From NCBI GenBank assembly GCA_030522415.1, contig CM060124.1, positions 32,910,380 through 32,974,379 on the forward strand: 64,000 nucleotides of DNA, read 5' to 3'. Shown here in pieces: positions 45,226 through 56,111 of the stretch. The notes beneath the pieces are model-generated. The model saw only the letters and a list, made by a program, of their open reading frames with translations, made no database searches and was not told where the DNA came from. Position 1 is the stretch's first letter; each line of letters starts with the position of its first letter. The position numbers were made by a program, and so were the translations under genes. This DNA is from Channallabes apus (lineage: Eukaryota; Chordata; Actinopteri; Siluriformes; Clariidae).

Positions 45226-46768
45226 TTAAAAGTTTAACTGATCACACCACGAGTCAAACATACCTTGTGCTGTCTTCAGTGACCAGTGGATGCCATCTTT
45301 CTCCACCTCAAACAGCAATTTATTCAATTCCAGCAATGGATTCCCATGGGACTCAATATATCTATTGATCAACTCCAGAGTCTGCTGCTCCTGCAAGTCT
45401 AACCGGTCTGAAAATTGGATTATTGGTGTATAGATTGAAGCATTTGGAAAAATTTCCTTTGCTGCTCTCCACATACCCTGTAATTGTTTTATAGCCGTTT
45501 TGTGTGGATGCTTCCCCCTGTTATTTAAACCCACTGACAAGACTACCTTTTGTGTTTGTGGATGTGGCTGCTGTTTTTGTAAAAGTTTAGATATATGTAA
45601 AAAATTGGCTCCCGGGAAACTATCTACCTGTATCTATCTGTTTATTTTTTATTTTTGGGATTCGACTGAGATTCGAATCCCCTATAAAAACAATTGGCTT
45701 ACTTATTGTAATGTTCCAATCTACCCCCTTCCTAAGGGTGTTAATGTGCCTGTACGGTCTAGCTGAGATGTCAGATCCATCCATCAGGTCCTCGTCCGAT
45801 GAGGCCGAGGATGACCAAGAAGGATTCAGAGCCATATGTGATGTCAGACAGGTGGATTCAGTTAGGGTTTTTGAGAAATATTTCTTCTCTTCGATTTTCC
45901 CAATCATCCTTATCCCCTTACAATCACCGGCCCCCACCGTCAAGTCCATCCCCGCCTCCTCCGACTCGTGACCTGTTTCAAGACAAGACATACCCATTAC
46001 ACTCTTAGCATATGGTATTTTCTGATGTTTAGATTCAACTGGAGTTATTGGGCTCACAGCACTGTGATGTACTTGTGCTTCGATTGTGATCTCCCTTCCA
46101 TGAATGTTCTTAGGTCCTATAGGAAGAGGGTTCAGATAAGGTGACCTTCTAGAATGTGAGCTATGTGAATCGTCAATGATTGATGTAATGTGTCCCGAAC
46201 TTTGATTATGTGCCCGTGGAGACTTAACCCGTTTAAGTACGGCAGCATACGAAGCTGGGCCAGGACCGTCCATCCGATGGACTTGTCTGTTCAGAATCCT
46301 ATCCTTACAAATAGCCAAGATGTTATCCTTTAATTTCCCTTTGAACCTAGTTCTAGCCCACCTCGTTGCCACCACCCACTCTGGGTTGCTAAAGTAACTA
46401 ATATGTTCCATAAGGTTTATTGTAATCTGTGTATAGTGTTCTAACAAAATCTGCATATTATTCTTCATCCAAGTGCCTGTATTGTGTTTGATCTTGTCAA
46501 GAGTGTTATCCTGTGGCAATGCTGGTTTTATAAATTGTGTCAATTTATTGACCTGTCTAGACATACCCAATGGAAAACTTCCCGTTTGTAGAGAGTGCTC
46601 CACTATGTCTGTGTGATGAGTTACTTGTACAAGTCTAAAATAATTTTTAGTTAAAATCTTGTCAAATGTACGATGTTCATCTAGTGATGTAAGAGGCCTT
46701 ATATGTTCCTCATTTCCTGAATCTGATTGATTCTCAAAAATGCCAAATCTATTCTGCAATTCCACCAT
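45226..46768 (-). pseudogene. PLE-1 ORF1: SGNH-domain protein with one frameshift
   Basis: The start is placed at ATG 46768 because MVEL-NRF is conserved with the PLE-A start; an open frame extends upstream. Residues near 90-190 form a helical domain shared with PLE-A and PLE-B (KLTQFIKPA, ILLEHYTQ, WVVATRWARTRF). A low-complexity Ser-rich linker follows, then the block YRHINTLRKGVDW and VFIGDSNLSRIP with the SGNH nucleophile. A one-base shift near 45640, in an AGATAGATA-type stretch, moves the rest of the domain (VDSFPGANF ... VGLNNRG ... DGIHW) to another frame ending at 45226. Without the shift the protein would match PLE-A ORF1 throughout. Confidence 0.85.
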
Positions 46769-47829
46769 ATTTAATAACAAATGTAACAAAAACCAGGTAT
46801 AAAAGAGAAAAGCTCCCCCTACTTTGTTGAAGATGATATTCCAGTCCACACCCCTCAGCTCTGGAAGAGCCCTGCAGTTCAGCTGGTGTTGATCATGTCC
46901 ATTCCAAAGAACTCGATTGAAGCCCAGTGGATATTCCCCCCTTACAGCGATTACTTGGAGTTGTTCTCGCCTGTATTCACTCTCCGATGTGTCAGAGTGT
47001 TGCTTGTAAATTGGTATTAGCTGCAATGTCCCCCACAGTCATAAGTTCCCCAATGTGCTGATCAAGGTCCACTGCTGTTCCCCCGACAAACTTGGGAGAA
47101 GAAATAATGAAAAAGGAGAGATGTGCTGGAGGGGGGAGAAAAAACAAGGGGAGGCAGGAAGAAGATCTGACACAACAAAGCAAAAAAACAAGCAAAAATG
47201 GAAAAAAACTAAATCAAAATAATAACCCAGAGCTCTGGAAAAAATTAAAAAGATACTTCTTCCTTTTATTCTTCCTGGTGTCTGTCCGATCTGTTGGGGT
47301 CCTTCATGAATTCTCCCCGTAGTTAAAAATAAAAAATAGCAATCTTTATTGTTTCTTCATTTTAAAAAACTTTCAAAAGGGGACACTAAAAAACCTCCAA
47401 TTGGAGGAAAGGCAGAATAAAAATAGCATTTCAAGAACTTTTTAACAGTAAATCAAGGAAAAAACTTGAAAAAACCTGACGTTTCGCATCAGATGATGCT
47501 TCCTCAGAGGTTTAACAGTTATGTCTGAGAAACTAGGCCTCTATTTATCCCTAAACGTGTGCTTGTAAAAACATACGGACAAACTTGATTGGTTTGTAAT
47601 TGGTTGTTAACAAGGAGCAGCTTTCTCTGTGGTTGAAATTTTCCCTCCAAAAAGATGATCCCGCCTTAATCCTCCCCAATTGGTTTCCCACCTTGGGTCC
47701 TCCACCTTGAACATCTCATTTTCAAAAAAGAAGTCCCCCACTGAAAACCATGTTTTCTCTAGAAAATGGAGTTCACACCTATTAAAAAATCTTATGGATA
47801 AAATCAACGGAAGTGTCCAATGGCACTTC
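46769..47829 (-). other. PLE-1 5' region
   Basis: Non-coding sequence upstream of ORF1 on the minus strand. It holds the hammerhead-like motif (47472-47513) and no other gene. Confidence 0.6.
47472..47513 (-). ncRNA. Hammerhead-ribozyme-like motif of PLE-1
   Basis: On the minus strand: stem I AAACCT/AGGTTT, CUGAGGA, one extra A, stem II GCATC/GATGC with ATCT loop, GAAA, ACGU, C17, then stem I. The cleavage triplet is GUC, the preferred one. ACGU is self-complementary, so stem III would form best in a dimer. It lies about 700 nt upstream of the ORF1 start. PLE hammerheads are known; the extra A is the departure from the canonical core. Confidence 0.7.
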
Positions 47830-48308
47830 AGACCCCTCATCCCTAATCATAACCTTTAGTTTTTCTAACCTTTATTTCTTTGATCCCCAAGTCCCATTCC
47901 CATTCCTAACCATAACCCTGTTTTTCCTATCCTCAATTTTCCATAAACCTGTTTTTCTGAATCCCTAGGTGTTTTTAATTTTAACCATAACCTTTCAGCT
48001 TGTGGAATATTTTTTTTCTCCTTTCTTTCTCTAGGTCGTCAGACCCCTCATCCCTAATCATAACCTTTAGTTTTTCTAACCTTTATTTCTTTGATCCCCA
48101 AGTCCCATTCCCATTCCTAACCATAACCCTGTTTTTCCTATCCTCAATTTTCCATAAACCTGTTTTTTTGAATCCCTAAGTGTTTGGAACCCTATTTTAC
48201 CGTCTTATTTGCTGAAGTATTTTAACTCTCCTCCCCCCCCCTTTTTTTCTTTTTTTTGTCCTTTCCAATTTTAACTATAACCTTTCAGTTTCTGAAATAT
48301 TATTTCCC

Positions 48309-48340
<32 letters not shown>

Positions 48341-48910
48341 CTTTAGGTCGTCAGACCCCTCATCCCTAATCATAACCTTTAGTTTTTCTAACCTTTATTT
48401 CTTTGATCCCCAAGTCCCATTCCCATTCCTAACCATAACCCTGTTTTTCCTATCCTCAATTTTCCATAAACCTGTTTTTCTGAATCCCTAGGTGTTTTTA
48501 ATTTTAACCATAACCTTTCAGCTTGTGGAATATATTTTTTTTCTCCTTTCTTTCTCTAGGTCGTCAGACCCCTCATCCCTAATCATAACCTTTAGTTTTT
48601 CTAACCTTTATTTCTTTGATCCCCAAGTCCCATTCCCATTCCTAACCATAACCCTGTTTTTCCTATCCTCAATTTTCCATAAACCTGTTTTTTTGAATCC
48701 CTAAGTGTTTGGAACCCTATTTTACCGTCTTATTTGCTGAAGTATTTTAATTAAGGTTTTTTCCCTCCCTTTTCCCATATAGATTATCTTCCAGATTAAG
48801 GAGTGCCTTATATTGGTCTCAGTGGTAGACAAAAGATTTCACCGGAAGTGGAAGATGTTGCCAGTGCAATTTAAACCCAAAAGTGGGAATTACCTAAACT
48901 CTATTCTTAA
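47830..48910 (+). repeat. Right inverted satellite arm of PLE-1 locus
   Basis: Four copies of a satellite unit, marked by AGACCCCTCATCCCTAATCA at about 47830, 48041, 48353 and 48566, with spacings of about 211, 312 and 213 bp, so a higher-order period of about 525 bp. C/T-rich homopolymers separate some units. It is the inverse of 41699-42430 and also ends outward in telomeric repeats. Confidence 0.88.
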
Positions 48911-48951
48911 TCCTAACCCTAACCCTAACCCTAGGGTTAGGGTTGTTTTTA
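48911..48951. repeat. Opposed telomeric repeats (CCCTAA)4-(TTAGGG)2
   Basis: CCCTAA units run directly into TTAGGG units. This is the reverse of a head-to-head telomere fusion (TTAGGG then CCCTAA). Each half faces a different PLE locus: CCCTAA ends the PLE-1 locus, and GGGTTG starts PLE-A unit 1. Confidence 0.93.
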
Positions 48952-49163
48952 TCTCTTTGACCTCTCCCCCTCCTTAAGCCGGTCTGAAGCTGTGGTGGAA
49001 TCCTTAAACCAAGGCATCACAGAACTTATATCCAGAACCTGGAATAAGATCAACGCAAGCTTCAAGACTACATTCTTCTGGAGCCTGAAAGGACTGAGAC
49101 GATTTGGAAAATCTTCAAAAAGTTTGGTTAGTGGTCACATTCTATTGGTATTGGAAGGTCAAG

Positions 49164-50684
49164 ATGGTGGAATTGCATAACAGATTTGCCATTTTAGATA
49201 TTCAGTCAGAGACTGGGAGTGGGGAACATGTGCAGCCTCATACGGTTAACACAAATTACGGGTTAAATAAAATTTTAATTAAACATTATTTTAAATTCAT
49301 ACAAGCGACACATCATTCAGATATAATGGGCAATGCAATAAGGACAGGAGTTTTTCCGGTAGGGATGCGCAAACGGTCGAATAAACTGACACAGTTCATA
49401 AAACCTGCTTCGCCACATGACGGGACTCTGGAGAAACTCAAACAAAACACATTAGCTTGGATGAGTAATAATATGGGCATTTTATTAGAACACTACACAC
49501 AAGTGATTGCGGACCTCATGAAACATATCAGGGAGCTCATTGAGCCGGAATGGGCGGTGGCGGTGAAGTGGGCCAGGGCAAGGTTTAAACACAAATTAAA
49601 GGAGAGCACTCTAACTATCTGTAAGGATTCCATAATTGAGAAACAAATTACTCCTCCGAGGGATCCTGGCCCACCACTACACGCCGCTGTCCTTAGACAG
49701 ACGAACCCGACACAGACACAAGAGCATAACCACAACATTAAATATGCATTAATGACTGATACACCACCTACCTCTTCACCGGGTTTGGTTCCTCCTGTTA
49801 CAGAATGCACTAGTATCACCAGAAAGGAAATCGAAATCCAAGCCCAAGTACACCATAGAGAGGTGAGTCCTGTACTGTTGCGAAATCCTACTGATAAAGT
49901 GATGAAAAACAAGTGTGTAACGGATGGTTTCTCTTTGGATACAGGTCTCACGTCTGGGGAGGGGGAGACCAGCTCGGATGAAGCAACCAATGATCGGAGA
50001 GTGATCAGGATGATTGGGAACATCAAAGAGAAATCTCTCTTAAAGACCCATTCTGAATCAAACTCTCTAGAATCATACATGGCGCTGAAACCCGAGTGTT
50101 CGTCTCCTGACTCCTCAGGCGGTGACATTGTAGACAAGGTCAGTTTACAGAATAAACCATACAGACATATTAATACAGAGAGAAAAGGGGTTGATTGGTC
50201 TATAAAAATACACAAACCAATAGTTTTTATTGGGGATTCGAATCTTTGCAGAATCCCCCAAATCAAGGACAGTAATGTACAAGTAGACAGTTTTCCGGGA
50301 GCCAATTTTTCACACATTTCCAAAATTTTATGCAAATTACATCCCCATCCACAGACACAGAAAGTCATTTTGGCAGTAGGATTGAACAACAGAGCACAAC
50401 ATCCACAAAAGACAGCTATTAAGCAGTTACAGGGTCTATGGAGGGCGGCATGGAAGACATTTCCAAATGCAACCATATACACACCATTAATTCAATTTTC
50501 TGATGTTTTGTCTTCACAGGAGCAGCAAAATCTTAAAATTCTTAACAGTTATATTGAAGAGAATGGGTACCCACTGCTCATTTTAAATGAATTACATTTT
50601 CAGGTAGAAAAAGACGGCATTCACTGGTCACGACAAACTGCACAGCGAATGTTCGACCTATGGTGTGACGAGATAAAGTTTTAA
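49164..50684 (+). CDS. PLE-A ORF1 (unit 1): SGNH-domain protein
   Basis: 506 residues from ATG at 49164, chosen because MVELHNRFAI aligns with PLE-1 MVELQNRFGI. Residues about 80-180 form a helical domain shared by all PLE ORF1s here (KLTQFIKPA, LLEHYTQ, WAVAVKWARARF). A disordered Ser/Thr-rich linker follows (about 190-330). The C-terminal block YRHINTERKGVDW leads into an SGNH hydrolase: VFIGDSN (Ser), FPGANF, AVGLNNR (Asn) and DGIHW (Asp and His). The frame is intact although the RT is missing from this unit. Its role is unknown; RNA binding or membrane/lipid contact are possibilities only. Confidence 0.88.
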   Translation: MVELHNRFAILDIQSETGSGEHVQPHTVNTNYGLNKILIKHYFKFIQATHHSDIMGNAIRTGVFPVGMRKRSNKLTQFIKPASPHDGTLEKLKQNTLAWMSNNMGILLEHYTQVIADLMKHIRELIEPEWAVAVKWARARFKHKLKESTLTICKDSIIEKQITPPRDPGPPLHAAVLRQTNPTQTQEHNHNIKYALMTDTPPTSSPGLVPPVTECTSITRKEIEIQAQVHHREVSPVLLRNPTDKVMKNKCVTDGFSLDTGLTSGEGETSSDEATNDRRVIRMIGNIKEKSLLKTHSESNSLESYMALKPECSSPDSSGGDIVDKVSLQNKPYRHINTERKGVDWSIKIHKPIVFIGDSNLCRIPQIKDSNVQVDSFPGANFSHISKILCKLHPHPQTQKVILAVGLNNRAQHPQKTAIKQLQGLWRAAWKTFPNATIYTPLIQFSDVLSSQEQQNLKILNSYIEENGYPLLILNELHFQVEKDGIHWSRQTAQRMFDLWCDEIKF

Positions 50685-51998
50685 GAGCAAAAACATGTAC
50701 TAGGGACTCGTATCTTCTTTTATTTATTTTCCCAGTGGATACATTTTAATCAAGTCCTTCTTATATTAATGTTTTATTTATGTATTTATATATGGGGGTA
50801 ATGACGTTGAAAATAATTTTTTAGTCAGTCTGAAAAATAAAGTTACTTTGATTTAATCTCAAGACACTTTATAAGGAATTAAGGGCATAATATATTTTAT
50901 ATTTATTGGGTGTGGGTTTGTGGGTTTGATTTTGAGCACTTATTTCTTTTATAAATTATATTGCACTTATTTTTTATAGCACTTTCCCTTAATTTTTAAG
51001 TCTTTAGATTAAAATGAATGTTTTGCAATACAGACTGTACCCACCAATTTTCACCATATATCTATCCCTTTTAGTTATTTATTTAATCCAGGCCATTTTA
51101 TTTCACCCTATACCCCAAATGAGGATCCTGAGTTTATTTCTCAACCCATTCTTATCTGTACGTTTGATCTTGACCCTGACCTTAATCTCCATTAGAGCTA
51201 TGCATAATCCTATCCGCCATCCTGACCCTAACCTTTACCCTTAGTATGTCTACCCCTATTCCCATCCTGTCCCTAACCATAACCTTTACCCTTAGTGCGC
51301 CTAACCCTATCCTCATCCTGCTTCTTACCTTAACCTTTACCCTAATTATGCATAACCCTATCCCGTCCTTACCCTAACCTTTCCCCACCTAAACAGTTCA
51401 AACCCTATCAGGATCCCCTAACTTTTATTGATGATTTTTTTAGTCTTTATTTATTGTACATATCATGTACATTTATTTATATCTTTTCATTTTTAATTTT
51501 CATTTTAAGTTTATAGGTTTTAATCCTGATTGGTACAGCCTCGCTATGAGTAAGGAACCAGTAGATGCGCACTGTAGCCAGTGCACCCCAGCCACAATGT
51601 GGACTCATTTTAAACATAATTTTTTAAACCTAACCTTGCCAGTGCCTTTGTGCATTCTTCTGGTTTCTACACTCACACCATATATAATGAATTTTATGGG
51701 GACTCCAATTTTAATGATAATACAAATGGAGGCTTGAGGGACCCTTATTTTGATAAAGGCAATTTCCAAAATGGATGCCTCAACTAAAGTCACCAATCAG
51801 GGTATCTTATCACGATCCCGCCTTTTTGGGAGGGAAGTTTTAACCATAGATGAAGCTGCTCCTGTTGAAGCAACCAATCACAATTTAATTTCCTGATTAA
51901 GACCACAAAGTTTGTTTGTACCCACACACAAGCACACTTTTTTTTTTTTTTTTTTTTTTTTAGATAAATAGAGGCCTTGTTCCCCATTTCCAACTTAC
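50685..51998 (+). other. PLE-A unit 1 3' region with telomere-like repeats
   Basis: AT-rich, no gene. 51170-51420 contains at least ten degenerate CCCTAAC units. A T run follows at 51940-51960, just before the hammerhead-like motif. Confidence 0.7.
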
Positions 51999-52041
51999 AA
52001 ACCTCTGAGGAAGCATCATTAAGATGCGAAACGTTAGGTTT
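51999..52041 (+). ncRNA. Hammerhead-ribozyme-like motif between PLE-A units
   Basis: Plus strand: stem I AAACCT/AGGTTT, CUGAGGA, extra A, stem II GCATC/GATGC with ATTAA loop, GAAA, ACGU, U17 and stem I. Cleavage would fall at 52035/52036 and separate unit 1 and unit 2 transcripts. It differs from the PLE-1 motif only in the stem II loop and H17, supporting conservation of the paired parts. Confidence 0.7.
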
Positions 52042-52333
52042 TAAGGTTTTCTCTGACTGGAACTTTTCTTAAATGCTTTTTTTTAGTTGATTTGCTTTTC
52101 CATATTTTAAAGTTTTTTTAAATAAAGATTGACTTTTTAACTTGCATAAGAAGATACACATTCAGGATGGACTTTTAACAACGACACAAACATTGAGGAC
52201 AACAAAAGGAAGAATAATTCTTGTTAATTTTTCCAGAGCTCTGGTTTTTTTCCTTTTTTTTCTTTTCTTTTAAACTTATTCTTTGATTTCTTTTGGTGGT
52301 TTCTTCCCACCTTTTTGCCTCTTTGTTTTTATC

Positions 52334-55005
52334 TCTTTGACCTCTCCCCCTCCTTAAGCCGGTCTGAAGCTGTGGTGGAATCCTTAAACCAAGGCATCAC
52401 AGAACTTATATCCAGAACCTGGAATAAGATCAACGCAAGCTTCAAGACTACATTCTTCTGGAGCCTGAAAGGACTGAGACGATTTGGAAAATCTTCAAAA
52501 AGTTTGGTTAGTGGTCACATTCTATTGGTATTGGAAGGTCAAGATGGTGGAATTGCATAACAGATTTGCCATTTTAGATATTCAGTCAGAGACTGGGAGT
52601 GGGGAACATGTGCAGCCTCATACGGTTAACACAAATTACGGGTTAAATAAAATTTTAATTAAACATTATTTTAAATTCATACAAGCGACACATCATTCAG
52701 ATATAATGGGCAATGCAATAAGGACAGGAGTTTTTCCGGTAGGGATGCGCAAACGGTCGAATAAACTGACACAGTTCATAAAACCTGCTTCGCCACATGA
52801 CGGGACTCTGGAGAAACTCAAACAAAACACATTAGCTTGGATGAGTAATAATATGGGCATTTTATTAGAACACTACACACAAGTGATTGCGGACCTCATG
52901 AAACATATCAGGGAGCTCATTGAGCCGGAATGGGCGGTGGCGGTGAAGTGGGCCAGGGCAAGGTTTAAACACAAATTAAAGGAGAGCACTCTAACTATCT
53001 GTAAGGATTCCATAATTGAGAAACAAATTACTCCTCCGAGGGATCCTGGCCCACCACTACACGCCGCTGTCCTTAGACAGACGAACCCGACACAGACACA
53101 AGAGCATAACCACAACATTAAATATGCATTAATGACTGATACACCACCTACCTCTTCACCGGGTTTGGTTCCTCCTGTTACAGAATGCACTAGTATCACC
53201 AGAAAGGAAATCGAAATCCAAGCCCAAGTACACCATAGAGAGGTGAGTCCTGTACTGTTGCGAAATCCTACTGATAAAGTGATGAAAAACAAGTGTGTAA
53301 CGGATGGTTTCTCTTTGGATACAGGTCTCACGTCTGGGGAGGGGGAGACCAGCTCGGATGAAGCAACCAATGATCGGAGAGTGATCAGGATGATTGGGAA
53401 CATCAAAGAGAAATCTCTCTTAAAGACCCATTCTGAATCAAACTCTCTAGAATCATACATGGCGCTGAAACCCGAGTGTTCGTCTCCTGACTCCTCAGGC
53501 GGTGACATTGTAGACAAGGTCAGTTTACAGAATAAACCATACAGACATATTAATACAGAGAGAAAAGGGGTTGATTGGTCTATAAAAATACACAAACCAA
53601 TAGTTTTTATTGGGGATTCGAATCTTTGCAGAATCCCCCAAATCAAGGACAGTAATGTACAAGTAGACAGTTTTCCGGGAGCCAATTTTTCACACATTTC
53701 CAAAATTTTACGCAAATTACATCCCCATCCACAGACACAGAAAGTCATTTTGGCAGTAGGATTGAACAACAGAGCACAACATCCACAAAAGACAGCTATT
53801 AAGCAGTTACAGGGTCTATGGAGGGCGGCATGGAAGACATTTCCAAATGCAACCATATACACACCATTAATTCAATTTTCTGATGTTTTGTCTTCACAGG
53901 AGCAGCAAAATCTTAAAATTCTTAACAGTTATATTGAAGAGAATGGGTACCCACTGCTCATTTTAAATGAATTACATTTTCAGGTAGAAAAAGACGGCAT
54001 TCACTGGTCACGACAAACTGCACAGCGAATGTTCGACCTATGGTGTGACGAGATAAAGTTTTAAGAGCAAAAACATGTACTAGGGACTCGTATCTTCTTT
54101 TATTTATTTTCCCAGTGGATACATTTTAATCAAGTCCTTCTTATATTAATGTTTTATTTATGTATTTATATATGGGGGTAATGACGTTGAAAATAATTTT
54201 TTAGTCAGTCTGAAAAATAAAGTTACTTTGATTTAATCTCAAGACACTTTATAAGGAATTAAGGGCATAATATATTTTATATTTATTGGGTGTGGGTTTG
54301 TGGGATTGATTTTGAGCACTTATTTCTTTTATAAATTATATTGCACTTATTTTTTATAGCACTTTCCCTTAATTTTTAAGTCTTTAGATTAAAATGAATG
54401 TTTTGCAATACAGACTGTACCCACCAATTTTCACCATATATCTATCCCTTTTAGTTATTTATTTAATCCAGGCCATTTTATTTCACCCTATACCCCAAAT
54501 GAGGATCCTGAGTTTATTTCTCAACCCATTCTTATCTGTACGTTTGATCTTGACCCTGACCTTAATCTCCATTAGAGCTATGCATAATCCTATCCGCCAT
54601 CCTGACCCTAACCTTTACCCTTAGTATGTCTACCCCTATTCCCATCCTGTCCCTAACCATAACCTTTACCCTTAGTGCGCCTAACCCTATCCTCATCCTG
54701 CTTCTTACCTTAACCTTTACCCTAATTATGCATAACCCTATCCCGTCCTTACCCTAACCTTTCCCCACCTAAACTGTTCAAACCCTATCAGGATCCCCTA
54801 ACTTTTATTGATGATTTTTTTAGTCTTTATTTATTGTACATATCATGTACATTTATTTATATCTTTTCATTTTTAATTTTCATTTTAAGTTTATAGGTTT
54901 TAATCCTGATTGGTACAGCCTCGCTATGAGTAAGGAACCAGTAGATGCGCACTGTAGCCAGTGCACCCCAGCCACAATGTGGACTCATTTTAAACATAAT
55001 TTTTT
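52334..55005 (+). mobile_element. PLE-A unit 2 (non-autonomous, ORF1 only, 3' end at telomeric repeats)
   Basis: A tandem copy of unit 1, nearly identical (I noticed only a few substitutions, for example at 53711 and 54304). It stops at 55005, where unit 1 reads TAAACCTAACC and unit 2 instead runs into CCCTAA repeats, so the element 3' end is joined to telomeric sequence at a point of microhomology. It lacks its own terminal hammerhead-like motif. Confidence 0.88.
52544..54064 (+). CDS. PLE-A ORF1 (unit 2): SGNH-domain protein
   Basis: 506 residues, identical to the unit 1 protein except Arg instead of Cys at the position after FSHISKIL (nt 53711). The same helical domain, linker and SGNH motifs (GDSN, GLNNR, DGIHW) are present. 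Both copies staying intact argues for recent tandem duplication or for selection on ORF1. The leader contains the processed end predicted from the ribozyme at 51999-52041. Confidence 0.88.
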   Translation: MVELHNRFAILDIQSETGSGEHVQPHTVNTNYGLNKILIKHYFKFIQATHHSDIMGNAIRTGVFPVGMRKRSNKLTQFIKPASPHDGTLEKLKQNTLAWMSNNMGILLEHYTQVIADLMKHIRELIEPEWAVAVKWARARFKHKLKESTLTICKDSIIEKQITPPRDPGPPLHAAVLRQTNPTQTQEHNHNIKYALMTDTPPTSSPGLVPPVTECTSITRKEIEIQAQVHHREVSPVLLRNPTDKVMKNKCVTDGFSLDTGLTSGEGETSSDEATNDRRVIRMIGNIKEKSLLKTHSESNSLESYMALKPECSSPDSSGGDIVDKVSLQNKPYRHINTERKGVDWSIKIHKPIVFIGDSNLCRIPQIKDSNVQVDSFPGANFSHISKILRKLHPHPQTQKVILAVGLNNRAQHPQKTAIKQLQGLWRAAWKTFPNATIYTPLIQFSDVLSSQEQQNLKILNSYIEENGYPLLILNELHFQVEKDGIHWSRQTAQRMFDLWCDEIKF

Positions 55006-55026
55006 AACCCTAACCCTAACCCTAAC
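55006..55026. repeat. Telomeric repeat run (CCCTAA)3
   Basis: Perfect units at the 3' end of PLE-A unit 2. A further short run, CCCTAACCCTAACCC, occurs at 55247-55260. Confidence 0.95.
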
Positions 55027-55440
55027 GACCCACCTCCGGGGCACCCAGACCCCCTAACCCACCTCCGCCCGATGCTTCCGATGGGCCCTGCCCCGACCCT
55101 CTAGCCCCAACGCCCGCGGAGATATGCCCGATCAGCCCCGAAACTTTGGCCGGCTCTCACCCGGCCCCCGAGCGACCCACACCCGGGGGACCAAGCCAGG
55201 GTCGTAGGCCTCGTCCGGCCCGATCCGACGAGCCCTCCCCCAGCTCCCTAACCCTAACCCCCGGGGAGATACGCCCGATAAGGCCTGGGAGCCCCGACAC
55301 CGGGTCCTTTCACGCCCCCTACCGGCCGGCCGAAGCCCCCCACACCCGGGAACCCTAGGATAGCCTCGTAGGGCTCGGCCAGGCGAATCCAACGAGCCCT
55401 CCCCCAGCTTCCTAGCCCCAAGGGCCGGGGAGATATGGTG
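55027..55440. repeat. GC-rich satellite, block 1 (147-bp period)
   Basis: Units share GGGAGATA(T/C)GCCCGAT at about 55118, 55265 and (partial) 55429, spaced 147 and about 164 bp, with GAGCCCTCCCCCAGCT and CACACCCGGG blocks. Much higher GC than the surroundings. The Pro/Gly/Arg-rich frames across it are not believed to be genes. Confidence 0.82.
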
Positions 55441-55599
55441 GCTGGATGGTGGGTCTTAGCCTGTGTGGACTTTGGAAATTTACCACTTGACTTGTATACA
55501 TGCTGGCTGAACCCACCTGGAGGAATTCGACGCTCCCCGGCCCAAGGCACCCCCAGGTCGGCCACACTACCCACCAACACCCGCTGGGGCTCCGGGCTC

Positions 55600-56110
55600 A
55601 TGGGACTTTGACCATTTTAGGGTTATACAGTCTTAGGGCTCCCGGGCAGACACCGGCTGGCGCTCTGGGACTCTGCCCGGCCCCAGGCACCCCTAAGTCG
55701 GCCACACTACCCACCAACACCTGCTCATGGGACTTTGAACATTTTAGGGTCATACTGTCTTAGGGCTACCCGTCTTAGGGTTATACAGGCTTAGGGCTCC
55801 CGGGCTGCGCTCTGGGACTCTGCCCGGCCCCAGGCACCCCTAAGTCGGCCACACTACCCACCAACACCTGCTCATGGGACTTTGAACATTTTAGGGTCAT
55901 ACTGTCTTAGGGCTACCCGTCTTAGGGTTATACAGGCTTAGGGCTCCCGGGCTGCGCTCTGGGACTCTGCCCGGCCCCAGGCACCCCTAAGTCGGCCACA
56001 CTACCCACCAATACCCGCTGGGGCTCCAGGCTCATGGGACTTTGACATCTTAGGGTCACACAGTCTTAGGGCTCACAGGGTTATGGTTAGGCTGGGGCTA
56101 GGGGACTCTC
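55600..56110. repeat. GC-rich satellite, block 2 (147-bp period) with TTAGGG
   Basis: CTCTGCCCGGCCCCAGGCAC recurs at 55671, 55818 and 55965, exactly 147 bp apart. Each unit also holds TCTTAGGG or CTTAGGG elements. The fragments TTAGGGTTATACAG and TTAGGGCTCCCGGG suggest a satellite that has absorbed telomere repeats. 55441-55599 is a transition without a gene. Confidence 0.88.
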
Positions 56111-56111
56111 T

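Larger units (their letters stand above)
48944..52333 (+). mobile_element. PLE-A unit 1 (non-autonomous, ORF1 only)
   Basis: The first of two tandem units with a 3380-bp period. It contains ORF1 (49164-50684), an AT-rich 3' region, degenerate CCCTAA-like repeats (51170-51420), a hammerhead-like motif (51999-52041) and the leader of unit 2. There is no RT or endonuclease coding sequence in the 1.3 kb after ORF1. The 5' edge joins telomeric repeats at GGGTTG/TTTTTATC with a few bases of shared sequence. Confidence 0.88.

Noticed and set aside
48911..48951. Ancestral telomere-telomere fusion
   Set aside because: A fusion gives TTAGGG followed by CCCTAA on one strand; here the order is reversed.
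49493..50482. 329-residue minus-strand frame inside PLE-A ORF1, repeated at 52873-53862
   Set aside because: It is the complement of the well-supported ORF1 with known motifs; duplication of the unit explains its recurrence.
55132..55763. Pro/Gly/Arg-rich frames
   Set aside because: GC-rich satellite has few stop codons; no motif or start context.
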